Positions 1 through 8,590 of a stretch of 64,000 bases of DNA are shown here, in pieces; the first letter of the stretch is position 1; each line of letters starts with the position of its first letter. The notes below the pieces were generated by a model. The model did no database searches, had not been told where the DNA came from, and saw only the letters and a program-made list of their open reading frames with translations. This DNA comes from Mycolicibacterium canariasense (lineage in GTDB: Bacteria > Actinomycetota > Actinomycetes > Mycobacteriales > Mycobacteriaceae). The stretch spans positions 91,308 through 155,307 of the forward strand of contig NZ_LQOL01000111.1 of NCBI RefSeq assembly GCF_002101555.1, given 5' to 3'. The translations under genes were made by a program, and so were the position numbers.

Positions 1-957
1 TATTGGTTGCAGGCCGAGACAGTCGCGATGGCCACCGACCTGGCCGAGGTCGTCGGGGGCGCCATCGCGCTGCACCTGCTGTTCGACCTGCCGCTGTTGG
101 TCGGCGGCATCATCACCGGGATCGTGTCCATGCTGCTGCTCGCGGTGCAGAATCGCAGCGGCCAACAGGTGTTCGAACGGGTGATCACCGGGCTGCTGCT
201 GATCATCGCGATCGGCTTCCTCACCAGTCTGTTCGTCGAACCGCCCTCGGCCGGGGACGTCGCCGAGGGCCTGATTCCGCGGTTCGAGGGCCCGGAAAGC
301 GTGCTGCTGGCCGCCGCCATGCTCGGCGCGACGGTCATGCCACACGCGGTGTACCTGCACTCGGGATTGGCGCGGGACCGGCACGGCCACCCCGAGGCCG
401 GCGCGCCGCGACGGCGCCTGCTGCGGATCACCCGCGTCGACGTGGGCATCGCCATGCTGGTGGCCGGCGCGGTGAATCTGGCCATGCTGCTCGTCGCGGC
501 GACCAATTTGCAGGGCATGACCGATACCGACTCGATCGAGGGTGCGCACGCCGCCGTGCGCGACACGCTGGGTCCGGTGGTGGCGCTGTTCTTCGCGATC
601 GGCTTGCTGGCCTCGGGGCTGGCGTCGACGTCGGTCGGTGCGTACGCCGGGGCGATGATCATGTCCGGCCTGCTGCACCGCACCTACCCGCTGCTGCTGC
701 GTCGGCTGGTCACCCTCATCCCGGCACTGGCGATCCTGGCCATCGGGGTGGACCCCAGCCGCGCGCTGGTCATCTCGCAGGTGGTGCTGTCATTCGGCAT
801 CCCGTTCGCGCTGATACCCCTGGTCCGGCTGACCAGCAACCGGTCGCTCATGGGTGCCGACGTGAATCACCGGGTCACCACTGCGCTGGGTTGGCTGGTG
901 GCGGGCATCATCAGCGTGCTCAACGTCGTGTTGATCTACCTGACGGTGCGGGGCTGA
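1..957 (+). CDS. mntH: NRAMP-family divalent metal transporter, 3' part
   Basis: This is the C-terminal 318 residues of a multi-pass inner-membrane protein of the NRAMP/MntH family, which imports Mn2+ or other divalent metals with protons. The frame is open from base 1, so the start and the TM1 metal-binding motif lie outside the window. The TM6 family motif is visible as MPHAVYLHSG at fragment residue about 113. The remaining sequence alternates long hydrophobic helices with short polar loops. The stop codon is directly followed by the ATG of the next gene, suggesting co-transcription. Family assignment is firm; metal preference cannot be read from the fragment. Confidence 0.9.
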   Translation, partial: YWLQAETVAMATDLAEVVGGAIALHLLFDLPLLVGGIITGIVSMLLLAVQNRSGQQVFERVITGLLLIIAIGFLTSLFVEPPSAGDVAEGLIPRFEGPESVLLAAAMLGATVMPHAVYLHSGLARDRHGHPEAGAPRRRLLRITRVDVGIAMLVAGAVNLAMLLVAATNLQGMTDTDSIEGAHAAVRDTLGPVVALFFAIGLLASGLASTSVGAYAGAMIMSGLLHRTYPLLLRRLVTLIPALAILAIGVDPSRALVISQVVLSFGIPFALIPLVRLTSNRSLMGADVNHRVTTALGWLVAGIISVLNVVLIYLTVRG

Positions 958-2016
958 ATGACGTTGCCGCACATCTATTTCGCGTACGGATCCAACCTGT
1001 GCGTGGACCAGATGGCGCGCCGCTGCCCCGACGCCACCGACCCACGGCCCGCGACGCTCGCCGATCACGACTGGCTGATCAACGAGCGCGGGGTGGCGAC
1101 GGTGGAGCCGTTGCCCGGCGCCGTGGTGCACGGCGTGCTGTGGCAGGTCAGCGGCCACGACCTCAAGGCCCTGGACAGCGCCGAGGGTGTGCCGGTGCGG
1201 TACCGGCGCGACCGGCTGGTGGTGCACACCGCCGACGGCACGCACGACGCCTGGGTGTACATCGATCCCCGCGTCGAAGCCGGAGCGCCGCGGCCCGGCT
1301 ATCTGGAGCGGGTGATCGGCGGCGCGCGCCAGCACCGGCTGCCGCAGCGCTGGATCGATTTCCTGCATCGGTGGGATCCCGCGCGCTGGCCCAGCACCGA
1401 GCGCACGGCGGATTCTGCTGGACCACAGACGCTTTCGGAGCTTCTCGCCGACCCCGAGGTCCGCGAGACCAGCACCCTGCGGTCCCGGTTCGGGTTCCTG
1501 GCCATCCATGGCGGCGGCCTGGAACAAATGACCGACGTCATCGCCGAGCGGGCCGCCGCCGCGGCCGGGGCCTCGGTCTACGTGGTGCACCATCCACCCC
1601 GCTACCCGCACCACCTGGCCTCGGCTCGTTACCGTCGCGACGAATCCGCCACGCTGGCAGCCTTTCTCGACCACGTCGACGTGACGGTCGCGCTACACGG
1701 TTACGGGCGTATCGGCCGCAGCACCCACCTGCTCGTCGGGGGCCGCAACCGCCGCCTCGGCGACCACCTGTCCGGGCATATCGCGCTGCCCGGCTACCAC
1801 GTGGTCACCGACCTCGATGCCATTCCGCGCGAGTTGCGCGGACTGCACCCCGACAACCCGGTGAACGTGCCGCGCGACGGGGGCGTGCAACTGGAACTGC
1901 CTCCACGGGTGCGCGGCATCAGTCCGCGCAGTGGGCTCCCCGGTGACGACGGCTTGTGCGCGGCCACCGCCGCGCTGGTACGAGGCCTGGCGACGGCGGC
2001 GCGGTCGTGGCCTTGA
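958..2016 (+). CDS. Gamma-glutamylcyclotransferase / poly-gamma-glutamate hydrolase fusion
   Basis: The 352-aa protein appears to join two gamma-glutamyl-bond enzymes. Residues 1-140 carry the cyclotransferase signature YFAYGSNL near the N-terminus and an acidic residue in DSAEGVPVRYRR, as in the GGCT fold. Residues about 155-350 resemble the phage-type poly-gamma-glutamate hydrolase family (PF05908), with IHGGG near residue 183 and VALHGYGR near 243 as probable zinc-site regions. The ATG abuts the upstream stop. A role in cleaving gamma-glutamyl peptides or polymers is inferred. The last 98 bp overlap a convergent small ORF. The first domain is clear; the second is recognised by motif and overall pattern. 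Confidence 0.75.
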   Translation: MTLPHIYFAYGSNLCVDQMARRCPDATDPRPATLADHDWLINERGVATVEPLPGAVVHGVLWQVSGHDLKALDSAEGVPVRYRRDRLVVHTADGTHDAWVYIDPRVEAGAPRPGYLERVIGGARQHRLPQRWIDFLHRWDPARWPSTERTADSAGPQTLSELLADPEVRETSTLRSRFGFLAIHGGGLEQMTDVIAERAAAAAGASVYVVHHPPRYPHHLASARYRRDESATLAAFLDHVDVTVALHGYGRIGRSTHLLVGGRNRRLGDHLSGHIALPGYHVVTDLDAIPRELRGLHPDNPVNVPRDGGVQLELPPRVRGISPRSGLPGDDGLCAATAALVRGLATAARSWP

Positions 2017-2218
2017 CGAAGAAGGGTGCATAGAGCCGCTGCGCTGCAACGTTCGCCGATGACGCGAATTCCCGAGTGTCGCCACGCATGCGGTCGACGA
2101 CGCCACCCGCGTCGGCGTGCGGCAGGCCCTGGTCGTGCAGCCACTGCACCAGATTGCCTGGGCCGTCATCAGTCTGGTGTTGGATCTCCAGGATCAGCTC
2201 CGCGCACGACACAGTCAT
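1919..2218 (-). CDS. Small protein of unknown function downstream of the nitrilase
   Basis: This 99-aa reading frame starts at an ATG overlapping the nitrilase stop (ATGA), the arrangement expected of a co-translated third gene in this operon. The first 65 residues look like a soluble, helical, Asp/Gln-rich domain (MTVSCAELILEIQHQ at the start). The tail after residue 70 is low-complexity and basic and lies antisense to the end of the upstream fusion gene. I do not recognise a family. The tight coupling supports reality; the long antisense overlap of 98 bp argues for caution, and the true protein may have a different 3' end in relatives. Confidence 0.5.
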   Translation of the reverse strand: MTVSCAELILEIQHQTDDGPGNLVQWLHDQGLPHADAGGVVDRMRGDTREFASSANVAAQRLYAPFFVKATTAPPSPGLVPARRWPRTSRRHRGAHCAD

Positions 2219-3237
2219 GGTTCGCCAACCGGCAACTCGGTGAAGTGCACTGCGCCGCCACGTATCCGATTGACCTCGGTCCGGAAGACATCGGGCCTGG
2301 CGTAATGGCCGGTGACATCGAAGTTCAGCCGCTCCTGCATCACCCTGGCCAGGTCGAGGTCGGCGACCAGCACCCCTTCCACCCCGACGACCGGCGGTAT
2401 CAACCATCTTCCGTCCGGGCCCGCCACCGCGCTGCCGCCGTCGAACACAATCTGCTCGGATGTCTCACGCAGCCGCGCCGCCAGCGGGAAGTCTTCTGGA
2501 ATGGAGTCCGCGGTGATCAGGCCCGAGGCGGCCACGCTGAACACCCTGCCCTCGGCGGCCACGAAGCGGGTGATGTCGGCGGTCAGCGTGCTCGACCCCG
2601 GCCACGAGCCGATGTGCACCGTCTCACCCTGCGCGTACATCGCGTTGCGCGCCTGCGGCATCCAATTCTCCCAGCAGTTCAGGCTGCCCACCACCGCAGG
2701 CCCGAATCGGTGCGTCCGTAGGCCCGCGCCGTCGCCCTGTGCCCAGATCAACCGCTCGTCATACGTGGGGATCAGCTTGCGGTGGTGCCCCACCAACCCC
2801 AGGACGGGATCGATGGTCAGCAATGTGCACCAGACGCTGCCGGAACCGAGATCGCGTCCGCGTTCCGAGACACCCACAACAAGGCCGACGCCGAGATCGG
2901 CGGCCATGATCTCCAGCTCGCGGTGTTCGGGCCCACCGACCTCGATCGCGGAGTCCAGATAGTAGGCATAGCAGTCTTTTTGGTCAGCGTGGTCGAAGAG
3001 CGCACCACCGGTGCGCGGCGGCCAGAACGGATATCCGGACAAGTACGTCTCCGGGTATGCGATCACGGTGGCGCCGGCGGCGGACGCCACCCCCGCCGCC
3101 TCGGCGATCCTGGCCAGCCTGTCCGCAGACTTCAGCCAGGGGCCTCCGAGTTGCGCCGCGGCGACGGTGACCGTGTGTGGACCTGGCCGTGATTCCCGGT
3201 GTTCGGCGATGACTTTCAGTGTTGCTTCGAACGCCAT
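2215..3237 (-). CDS. Nitrilase (carbon-nitrogen hydrolase superfamily)
   Basis: The 340-aa enzyme shows the full nitrilase triad: Glu in YPETYLSGYP, Lys in HHRKLIPTYDERL, and the nucleophilic Cys in LNCWENWMP. The last motif is characteristic of true nitrilases rather than amidases. It would hydrolyse an organic nitrile to a carboxylate and ammonia in the cytoplasm. The ATG at 3237 lies one base beyond the stop of the upstream ligase gene, so the two form one transcript. Pairing with a gamma-glutamyl-ligase-like enzyme suggests that the released ammonium or an amine is handled together. Substrate is unknown. Confidence 0.9.
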   Translation of the reverse strand: MAFEATLKVIAEHRESRPGPHTVTVAAAQLGGPWLKSADRLARIAEAAGVASAAGATVIAYPETYLSGYPFWPPRTGGALFDHADQKDCYAYYLDSAIEVGGPEHRELEIMAADLGVGLVVGVSERGRDLGSGSVWCTLLTIDPVLGLVGHHRKLIPTYDERLIWAQGDGAGLRTHRFGPAVVGSLNCWENWMPQARNAMYAQGETVHIGSWPGSSTLTADITRFVAAEGRVFSVAASGLITADSIPEDFPLAARLRETSEQIVFDGGSAVAGPDGRWLIPPVVGVEGVLVADLDLARVMQERLNFDVTGHYARPDVFRTEVNRIRGGAVHFTELPVGEP

Positions 3238-3238
3238 C

Positions 3239-4672
3239 TCAGAAGACTTCGAAGTATTCGCGCTGTTCCCAGTCGGTCACGGCGGCGTTGAACCGGGCGA
3301 CCTCGTTTCTCTTCACCGTGCTCAGGTAGTTCACGAAAACGTCGCCGAGCTCACGCCGCATCAACTCGCTGCTCTCGAAACAGCCCAAGGCCTCGTCCAG
3401 GGTGGCCGGTACCAATGGCACATCGGCCAGATAGGCCTCGTCGGCCGACGGGCCGGGGTCGAGTTTGCGTGCGATGCCGTCCCGACCACTGATCAACTGC
3501 GACGCCAGGTACAGGTACGGGTTGGCGGCCGGCTCGCCGATGCGGTTCTCCAGATGCGTCGAGCCGTCACCGCGCGCACCGGAGACCCGAATCATGGCAC
3601 CCCGGTTCTCCTCGGCCCACGCAATCCGATCCGGGGCAAAAGAATTGGCGATGTAGCGCTTGTAGCCGTTGATCGTGGGCGTGGTCAGCACCGAACTCGC
3701 CCTGGCATGTTCGAGCAGTCCGGCCATGAAATGCAACGCCACGTCGGAAAGCAGTGCGCCGTTCTCGCCGGGGAAGACGTTGGAGGCGTGAGCGGTGCCG
3801 AGGGACTGGTGCAGATGCCAGCCGCTGGAGACGATGTTGGGGAACGCGGGCCGCGACATGAACGTGGCGTGGTAGCCGTGCCTGCGACAGATCTGCTTGA
3901 TCGCACTGCGGATCAGGAGCACGTTGTCGGCAGTGGCCGTCCCGGGCAGCGGATCGAAGGTCATCTCGACCTGACCCGGCCCCCACTCGTCTTCGACGGT
4001 GGCCAGCGGCATCCCCAGCGCGACGATGTTGTCCCGCAGGATGCTGAGAATGCCGTCGGCTTCGTCGCCGCGGTTCTCGGTGAGGTACTGGTACCCGTGC
4101 GACAGCGCGGTCACGCTCGGTGGGGCCGGCGGCCAGCCGGAGTCGGCGAACGTGAGTTTCGGGTCGACCAGGCGGGTGATGTAGAACTCGAGTTCGGCGC
4201 CGGTGGTGTAGGTGTATCCGTCGTCGGCCAGAGCGGCGAGTTGTCGCTGGAGCACTCCGCGGGTGTCGAACGGCACCCGCTCGCCGTTGCGGTAATACAG
4301 CTCGGCGAGAACCCATCCGGTGCCGTCGACCCATGGCAGGACCCGGAACGTGGTCGGGTCCGGAACGAGCACGCCGTCGGGAAGTCCGGTGAGCCGCTCG
4401 TCGCCGAAACCGCGGGCCGCGAACGGCGGCACCGCCGGATTGTTGGTGGTGTCGAAGATCAGGGTCGCGGTCTGGAAGTCCTTGCCCTCGGTCATCGCGG
4501 AGACGAAGTGGCCGACCTCCAGGGTCTTGCCTCGCAGGATCCCGTGCTGGTCCCCCCAGCTGATGCGCACCTGGCGCAGTTCGAGCTCCGACAGCTGGGC
4601 GATCAGCCGGTCGGCCGCCTCCTGCTGCTCCGGTGACCACAGGTTGTGTGTGGCAATGAACGACGAGCCCAT
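3239..4672 (-). CDS. Glutamine synthetase family protein (possible gamma-glutamyl-amine ligase)
   Basis: The 477-aa protein has the class signatures of glutamine synthetases: GAELEFY, EDEWGPGQVEM, SSGWHLHQSL, NGYKRY, ENRGAMIRV and HLENRIGEPAANPYLYLA. It joins an amine or ammonium to glutamate with ATP. Its divergence from housekeeping GlnA and its position under a GntR regulator with a nitrilase suggest a catabolic gamma-glutamylation (PuuA-like) role, which is inference. The ATG at 4672 has an AAAGGG ribosome site. The promoter region holds a perfect 31-bp palindrome. It is the first gene of a three-gene minus-strand operon. Confidence 0.88.
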   Translation of the reverse strand: MGSSFIATHNLWSPEQQEAADRLIAQLSELELRQVRISWGDQHGILRGKTLEVGHFVSAMTEGKDFQTATLIFDTTNNPAVPPFAARGFGDERLTGLPDGVLVPDPTTFRVLPWVDGTGWVLAELYYRNGERVPFDTRGVLQRQLAALADDGYTYTTGAELEFYITRLVDPKLTFADSGWPPAPPSVTALSHGYQYLTENRGDEADGILSILRDNIVALGMPLATVEDEWGPGQVEMTFDPLPGTATADNVLLIRSAIKQICRRHGYHATFMSRPAFPNIVSSGWHLHQSLGTAHASNVFPGENGALLSDVALHFMAGLLEHARASSVLTTPTINGYKRYIANSFAPDRIAWAEENRGAMIRVSGARGDGSTHLENRIGEPAANPYLYLASQLISGRDGIARKLDPGPSADEAYLADVPLVPATLDEALGCFESSELMRRELGDVFVNYLSTVKRNEVARFNAAVTDWEQREYFEVF

Positions 4673-4693
4673 CGCTGACCCTTTCGTCAGACC

Positions 4694-4724
4694 AAAGATC
4701 AGGTGATCTGATCACCTGATCTTT
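4694..4724. promoter_or_regulatory. Perfect 31-bp palindrome, probable GntR/FadR operator
   Basis: Bases 4694-4724 read as a perfect inverted repeat of 15-bp arms around a single central base. The left arm contains GATCAGGTGATC. It lies 22 bp upstream of the ligase start and just downstream of the gntR stop, so it should sit at the promoter of the ligase-nitrilase operon. Binding by the adjacent FadR-type regulator is inferred from position and symmetry. Confidence 0.75.
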
Positions 4725-4762
4725 TGTAGCAGCAGTCCGCCATCGCCGCGACCCGAACCGGG

Positions 4763-5461
4763 TCAGCCGCGGTTGATCAGGTGATCCGTGGTGCCGACGA
4801 GGTGCGTGAGCATCTTCTCGGCCGCCTCCGCCGGTGCACGACGACGAATCGCGGCCAGGATCTCGTGATGATCGGCCAGGGACCGGCACGGCTGCCCCGG
4901 CCGGGTCAGCGAGGTCTCCGAGGTCCGGTCGAGGGGTTTCCGCAACCCCTTGAGCAGCTTGATCAGCACCGGATTGTGCGAGGCCGCGGCGACGCCGAGG
5001 TGGAAACGCCGGTCGCCGTCCAGCCCGGGCTCGCCGGCGTCGATCTCGGTCTGCATCTGCTCGAGCGCGTCGGCGAGTTCGGCCAGGTCGGCCTCGTCGG
5101 CGCGCACCGCCGCCAGCCTCGCACACTGGGTTTCCAGTGCCTGCCGCGTCTCCCAGATGTAGGGATGGTCGACATGCGTCTCGACGAGTTCGGTGGCCAG
5201 CGAGGATATGACGTCCTCCGGCCGCTGCTGGAGATAGATCCCGTCGCCGTGCCGTACCTCGACGATCCCCTGGGCGCGCAGTGCGTTGATCGCCTCCCGC
5301 ACCGAAGACCGGCCCACCTGGAGCTGTGCAGCAAGGTCCTTGACGTTGGACAGCTTGTCGCCCGGCTGCATGTCGCTGGTGTCGATGAATTCCCGGAGCC
5401 GCTCGCTGACCTGCTCATAGAGGGGCCGACGGTCCACATGACGCATCTGCATGCCGGCCAT
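4763..5461 (-). CDS. GntR-family (FadR subfamily) transcriptional regulator
   Basis: The protein has an N-terminal winged HTH (PLYEQVSERLREFI, then LAAQLQVGRSSVREAINALR near residues 45-65). A C-terminal all-helical FCD effector domain follows, with the typical DRRFHLGVAAASHNPVLI segment. The FCD domain usually binds carboxylic acids, often through a metal. I chose the ATG at 5461, giving 232 aa, because GAGGAG lies just upstream; an ATG at 5473 is the alternative. The gene precedes the ligase-nitrilase operon on the same strand, with the palindromic operator between them, so it is the likely local regulator, probably a repressor. Confidence 0.88.
   Translation of the reverse strand: MAGMQMRHVDRRPLYEQVSERLREFIDTSDMQPGDKLSNVKDLAAQLQVGRSSVREAINALRAQGIVEVRHGDGIYLQQRPEDVISSLATELVETHVDHPYIWETRQALETQCARLAAVRADEADLAELADALEQMQTEIDAGEPGLDGDRRFHLGVAAASHNPVLIKLLKGLRKPLDRTSETSLTRPGQPCRSLADHHEILAAIRRRAPAEAAEKMLTHLVGTTDHLINRG
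4775..4786. promoter_or_regulatory. Second copy of the operator half-site inside the gntR 3' end
   Basis: GATCAGGTGATC here is identical over 12 bases to the half-site at 4697-4708 in the palindrome. It lies within the last codons of the regulator gene. A cooperative second binding site is possible; coincidence with codon choice cannot be excluded. Confidence 0.4.
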
Positions 5462-5591
5462 CCTGCTCCTCATCCGCTGATCAGATCTTCTGAACCCCAG
5501 TCTCGCAGATCGCGGGCGCCGAGCCACGTCCGGCGCCAAACAATGTGCTGCGCAGCCCGTTTCCATCAGCTAGACGGCCTAATATCTCCTC

Positions 5592-6386
5592 ATGGCTCCA
5601 GACTTCCGTTTCGGCTTCGGCATGCGCAACGCGACCTCGGCCGGCTTCGTCCGCGAAGCCGCCCAACTCGCCGAAAAGCTCGGTTACGACGTGCTCTTGG
5701 TCCCCGACCACCTGGGCGCGCCGGCACCGTTCCCGGTCCTGGCGACCGCGGCGGCCGCCACCGATGCGCTGCGGCTGGGCACGTTCGTCCTCAATGCCTG
5801 CTTCTACAAGCCGGCCCTGCTGGCGCGCGACGTCGCCGCGCTGCACGAGCTGTCCGGCGGCCGGTTCGAGGTGGGGCTGGGCGCCGGTTATGTGAAGGAG
5901 GAGTTCGACGCCGCCGAGCTGCCCTTCCCGAGTGCCGGCAAACGAATCGACTACCTGGAACATGTGACGGCATATCTGGCCGAACACGTGCCGGGCGCAC
6001 CGATCGTGATCGCCGGTGGTGGCGACCGGCTGCTCACCGTCGCCGCCAAGTGGGCGGCCACCATCGGGGTCACCGGTGAGCTGGCCGACCGCGTCGAGTT
6101 CCTCCGCGGCGTCGCCGGCGATCGCTTCGCCGACCTCGAACTCAACGTCGCCATCACCGCGGTCCCCACCGATGGTTCCGGGATCCCGGACCTGAAGATG
6201 ACGCGGCGGTTCGCCCCCGGCCACAGTGATGAGCAGCTGCTGCAGTTGCCGGGAGTGCTGTCGGGGACGGTCGGCGACCAGGCCGATAAGCTACGCCGGT
6301 TACGCGACGAGTTCGGCGTCACCTACTTCGCGGTGCAGGCCGGCCACGCCGAGGCTTTCGGCAAGGTCATCGCCGCGCTCAAATAG
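5592..6386 (+). CDS. LLM-class F420-dependent oxidoreductase
   Basis: The 264-aa protein follows the luciferase-like TIM-barrel pattern: FGFGMRNA at strand 1, LAEKLGYDVLLVPDHL, LRLGTFVLNACFYKPALLARDVAALHELSGGRFEVGLGAGY split over the middle of the barrel, and a terminal segment on dehydrogenase-type residues. Mycobacterial members of this length are usually F420-dependent. The substrate is unknown. It is divergent from the gntR gene with 130 bp between starts, so it could share regulation, though no clear copy of the palindrome is present there. Confidence 0.85.
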   Translation: MAPDFRFGFGMRNATSAGFVREAAQLAEKLGYDVLLVPDHLGAPAPFPVLATAAAATDALRLGTFVLNACFYKPALLARDVAALHELSGGRFEVGLGAGYVKEEFDAAELPFPSAGKRIDYLEHVTAYLAEHVPGAPIVIAGGGDRLLTVAAKWAATIGVTGELADRVEFLRGVAGDRFADLELNVAITAVPTDGSGIPDLKMTRRFAPGHSDEQLLQLPGVLSGTVGDQADKLRRLRDEFGVTYFAVQAGHAEAFGKVIAALK

Positions 6387-6389
6387 CCG

Positions 6390-7907
6390 TCACAGACCGT
6401 CGGCCAGGTGGTAATACACCGAGTTCCACCGTAATTCGCGCTCGAACTCGTGGGTGACGGTGTCGATGTCGATGGTCACCAGTTCGGTGCCGACGATGGT
6501 CGCCAGGTCGCGGATGGCCGACACCGGGACCGCGGTGGTCAGCACGGTGTGGTGCGGCCCGCCCGCCATCAACCAGGTCTCGGTCGAGGTGGACCACGAC
6601 GGCAACGGTTCCCACACCGCGCACGCCACCGGCAGGCTCGGCAACGGGGCCGGCGGCTCGATCACCCGTACCTCGTTGGCCACCAACCGAAATCGATTAC
6701 CGACATCGCAGATGCCCAGTACCACGGCGTCACCGGGTGCCGCGGTGAAGCGCATGCGCACCGGGTCCTCGCGGCCACCGATGCTCAGCGGATGCGCTTC
6801 CACCGTCGGGGTCTGCGCGGCGATGCTGGGGCACACCTCCAGCATGTGTGCGCCGAGGATGGTCTCGGCGCCAGGCGTCAGGTCGTAGGTGTAGTCCTCC
6901 ATGAACGACGTGCCGCCCGGCAGGCCGGTACCCATCGTCTTGACCGCACGTACCATGGCGGCGGTCTTCCAATCCCCTTCGGCCCCGAAGCCGTAGCCGT
7001 CGGCCATCAACCGCTGTACGGCGATGCCCGGCAATTGACGCAGCCCGCCGAGATCCTCGAAATTCGTGGTGAAGGCGCTGAATCCGCCCTCTTCGAGGAA
7101 CTGCCGCAAGCCGATCTCGATACGGGCGGCTTCCCGCAGCGTGTCATGGCGTTCCTGCCCGGACCGCAGCTCCTCGGCCACCACATACCGGTCCTGGTAT
7201 TCCTGCACCAACTTGTCGATGTCTGCGTCCGCTGCGGCATTGACCGAGGCCACCAGCTCGTTGACCGAATAAGAGTTCACCGACACGCCGAATCGGGATT
7301 CGGCTTCCACCTTGTCGCCCTCGGTCACCGCGACATCGCGCATGTTGTCTCCGAACCGGGCCAGCCGCAGTCCGCGCAGGTCGGCGGCGGCCAGCGCGGC
7401 GCGGGCCCACGATCCGATGCGTGCGGTGGTGTCGGGGTTGCCGACATGGCCGGCAACGGTGGTGCGCGGCACCGACAGCCGGGTCTGGATGTAGCCGAAC
7501 TCACGATCCCCGTGTGCCGCCTGGTTGAGGTTCATGAAGTCCATGTCGATGGTGTCCCAAGGGATCTCGACACCGAACTGGGTATGGAAATGCAGCAGCG
7601 GTTGGCGCAGCGCGTTGAGTCCCCGGATCCACATCTTGGCCGGGGAGAAGGTGTGCATCCAGGCGATGATGCCGACACAGCGCTCGCTGGTACCCGCCTC
7701 GCTGAGCAGGCGGTAGATGGCGTCGCTGGTGGTGACGACGGGCTTCCACACCACCGGCACGGGCAGGTCGGGACTGGCGTCCAGGCGGTCGGCAATCACC
7801 CGGGATTGTTCGGCGACCTGGTCCAGGATGTCCTGGCCGTACAGCGACTGGCTGCCGGTGAGGAACCAGATCTCTTTGTTCTCGGGCTTTTCGGTGGCGT
7901 TGGACAT
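6390..7907 (-). CDS. araA: L-arabinose isomerase
   Basis: The 505-aa cytoplasmic enzyme converts L-arabinose to L-ribulose. The N-terminus WFLTGSQSLYGQ is diagnostic. Metal and catalytic residues are seen in GYGFGAEGDWKTAA, FMEDYTYDL, GAHMLEVCPS and PHHTVLTT. The ATG at 7907 shares one base with the araD stop (TGATG), so I prefer it to the TTG three bases upstream. It is the last gene of an araB-araD-araA operon, under the probable LacI-type operators upstream of araB. Confidence 0.96.
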   Translation of the reverse strand: MSNATEKPENKEIWFLTGSQSLYGQDILDQVAEQSRVIADRLDASPDLPVPVVWKPVVTTSDAIYRLLSEAGTSERCVGIIAWMHTFSPAKMWIRGLNALRQPLLHFHTQFGVEIPWDTIDMDFMNLNQAAHGDREFGYIQTRLSVPRTTVAGHVGNPDTTARIGSWARAALAAADLRGLRLARFGDNMRDVAVTEGDKVEAESRFGVSVNSYSVNELVASVNAAADADIDKLVQEYQDRYVVAEELRSGQERHDTLREAARIEIGLRQFLEEGGFSAFTTNFEDLGGLRQLPGIAVQRLMADGYGFGAEGDWKTAAMVRAVKTMGTGLPGGTSFMEDYTYDLTPGAETILGAHMLEVCPSIAAQTPTVEAHPLSIGGREDPVRMRFTAAPGDAVVLGICDVGNRFRLVANEVRVIEPPAPLPSLPVACAVWEPLPSWSTSTETWLMAGGPHHTVLTTAVPVSAIRDLATIVGTELVTIDIDTVTHEFERELRWNSVYYHLADGL

Positions 7908-8590
7908 CAAGCTTCTTTCTGGCCGTAGATGTTCTGGTAGCGCTCGTAGAGGGAGGTGACGGCGTCGGCGGGCAGCTCCGTGGGACTGCCGAGCTGCCTG
8001 CTGATGAAGGCGGTGCGGGCCACGTCCTCGAGCATGACCGCAGCCTTGACCGCCGACCGGGCGTCGGGGCCGATGGTGAACGGGCCGTGGTTGCGCATGA
8101 GAACCGCCGCAGAACGGCTGCCGCGTAGCGTCTCCACGATGCCGCGCCCGATCGAATCGTCACCGATCGGCGCGAATGGGCCCACCGGCACCTCACCGCC
8201 GAACTCGTCGGCGATCATCGTCAGGATGCACGGAATGGGCTCACCGCATGCCGCCCACGCGGTGGCGTAGGTGGAATGGGTGTGCACCACCCCGCCGACC
8301 TCCGGCATGTGCCGGTACACATAGGCATGCGCGGCGGTATCCGATGACGGTGCGAGCTCGCCGTCGACGAGTTCGCCGTTGAGGTCGCAGACCACCATCT
8401 GTTCCGGCGTCATCGAATCGTAGGAAACCCCAGAGGGTTTGATGACCATCAGGTCCCGGTCCGGCACGCGTGCGGAGACGTTGCCCGCAGTCCAGATCAC
8501 CAGCTGGTAGCGGGTGAGCTCGGCATGCAGATCGCACACCTGCCGCCGAAGATCGGTGATCGTCTGGGACACTTCCGAAGTCACGGTCAC
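7907..8590 (-). CDS. araD: L-ribulose-5-phosphate 4-epimerase
   Basis: The 227-aa class II aldolase-fold enzyme makes D-xylulose 5-phosphate, the last step before the pentose phosphate pathway. The family motifs are GNVSARV, KPSGVSYD, SSDTAAHAYVYR, the zinc-binding VVHTHSTYATAWA, and RNHGPFTIG. The GTG start at 8590 overlaps the araB stop (GTGA), which fixes the start and indicates translational coupling. The context between araB and araA distinguishes it from L-fuculose aldolase or UlaF. Confidence 0.94.
   Translation of the reverse strand: MTVTSEVSQTITDLRRQVCDLHAELTRYQLVIWTAGNVSARVPDRDLMVIKPSGVSYDSMTPEQMVVCDLNGELVDGELAPSSDTAAHAYVYRHMPEVGGVVHTHSTYATAWAACGEPIPCILTMIADEFGGEVPVGPFAPIGDDSIGRGIVETLRGSRSAAVLMRNHGPFTIGPDARSAVKAAVMLEDVARTAFISRQLGSPTELPADAVTSLYERYQNIYGQKEA

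Noticed and set aside
3..1946. Long plus-strand frame of 647 codons over mntH and the fusion gene
   Set aside because: It is Arg/Gly/Ala-rich shadow translation of high-GC DNA in the wrong frame, with no motif; mntH and the fusion gene explain the region.
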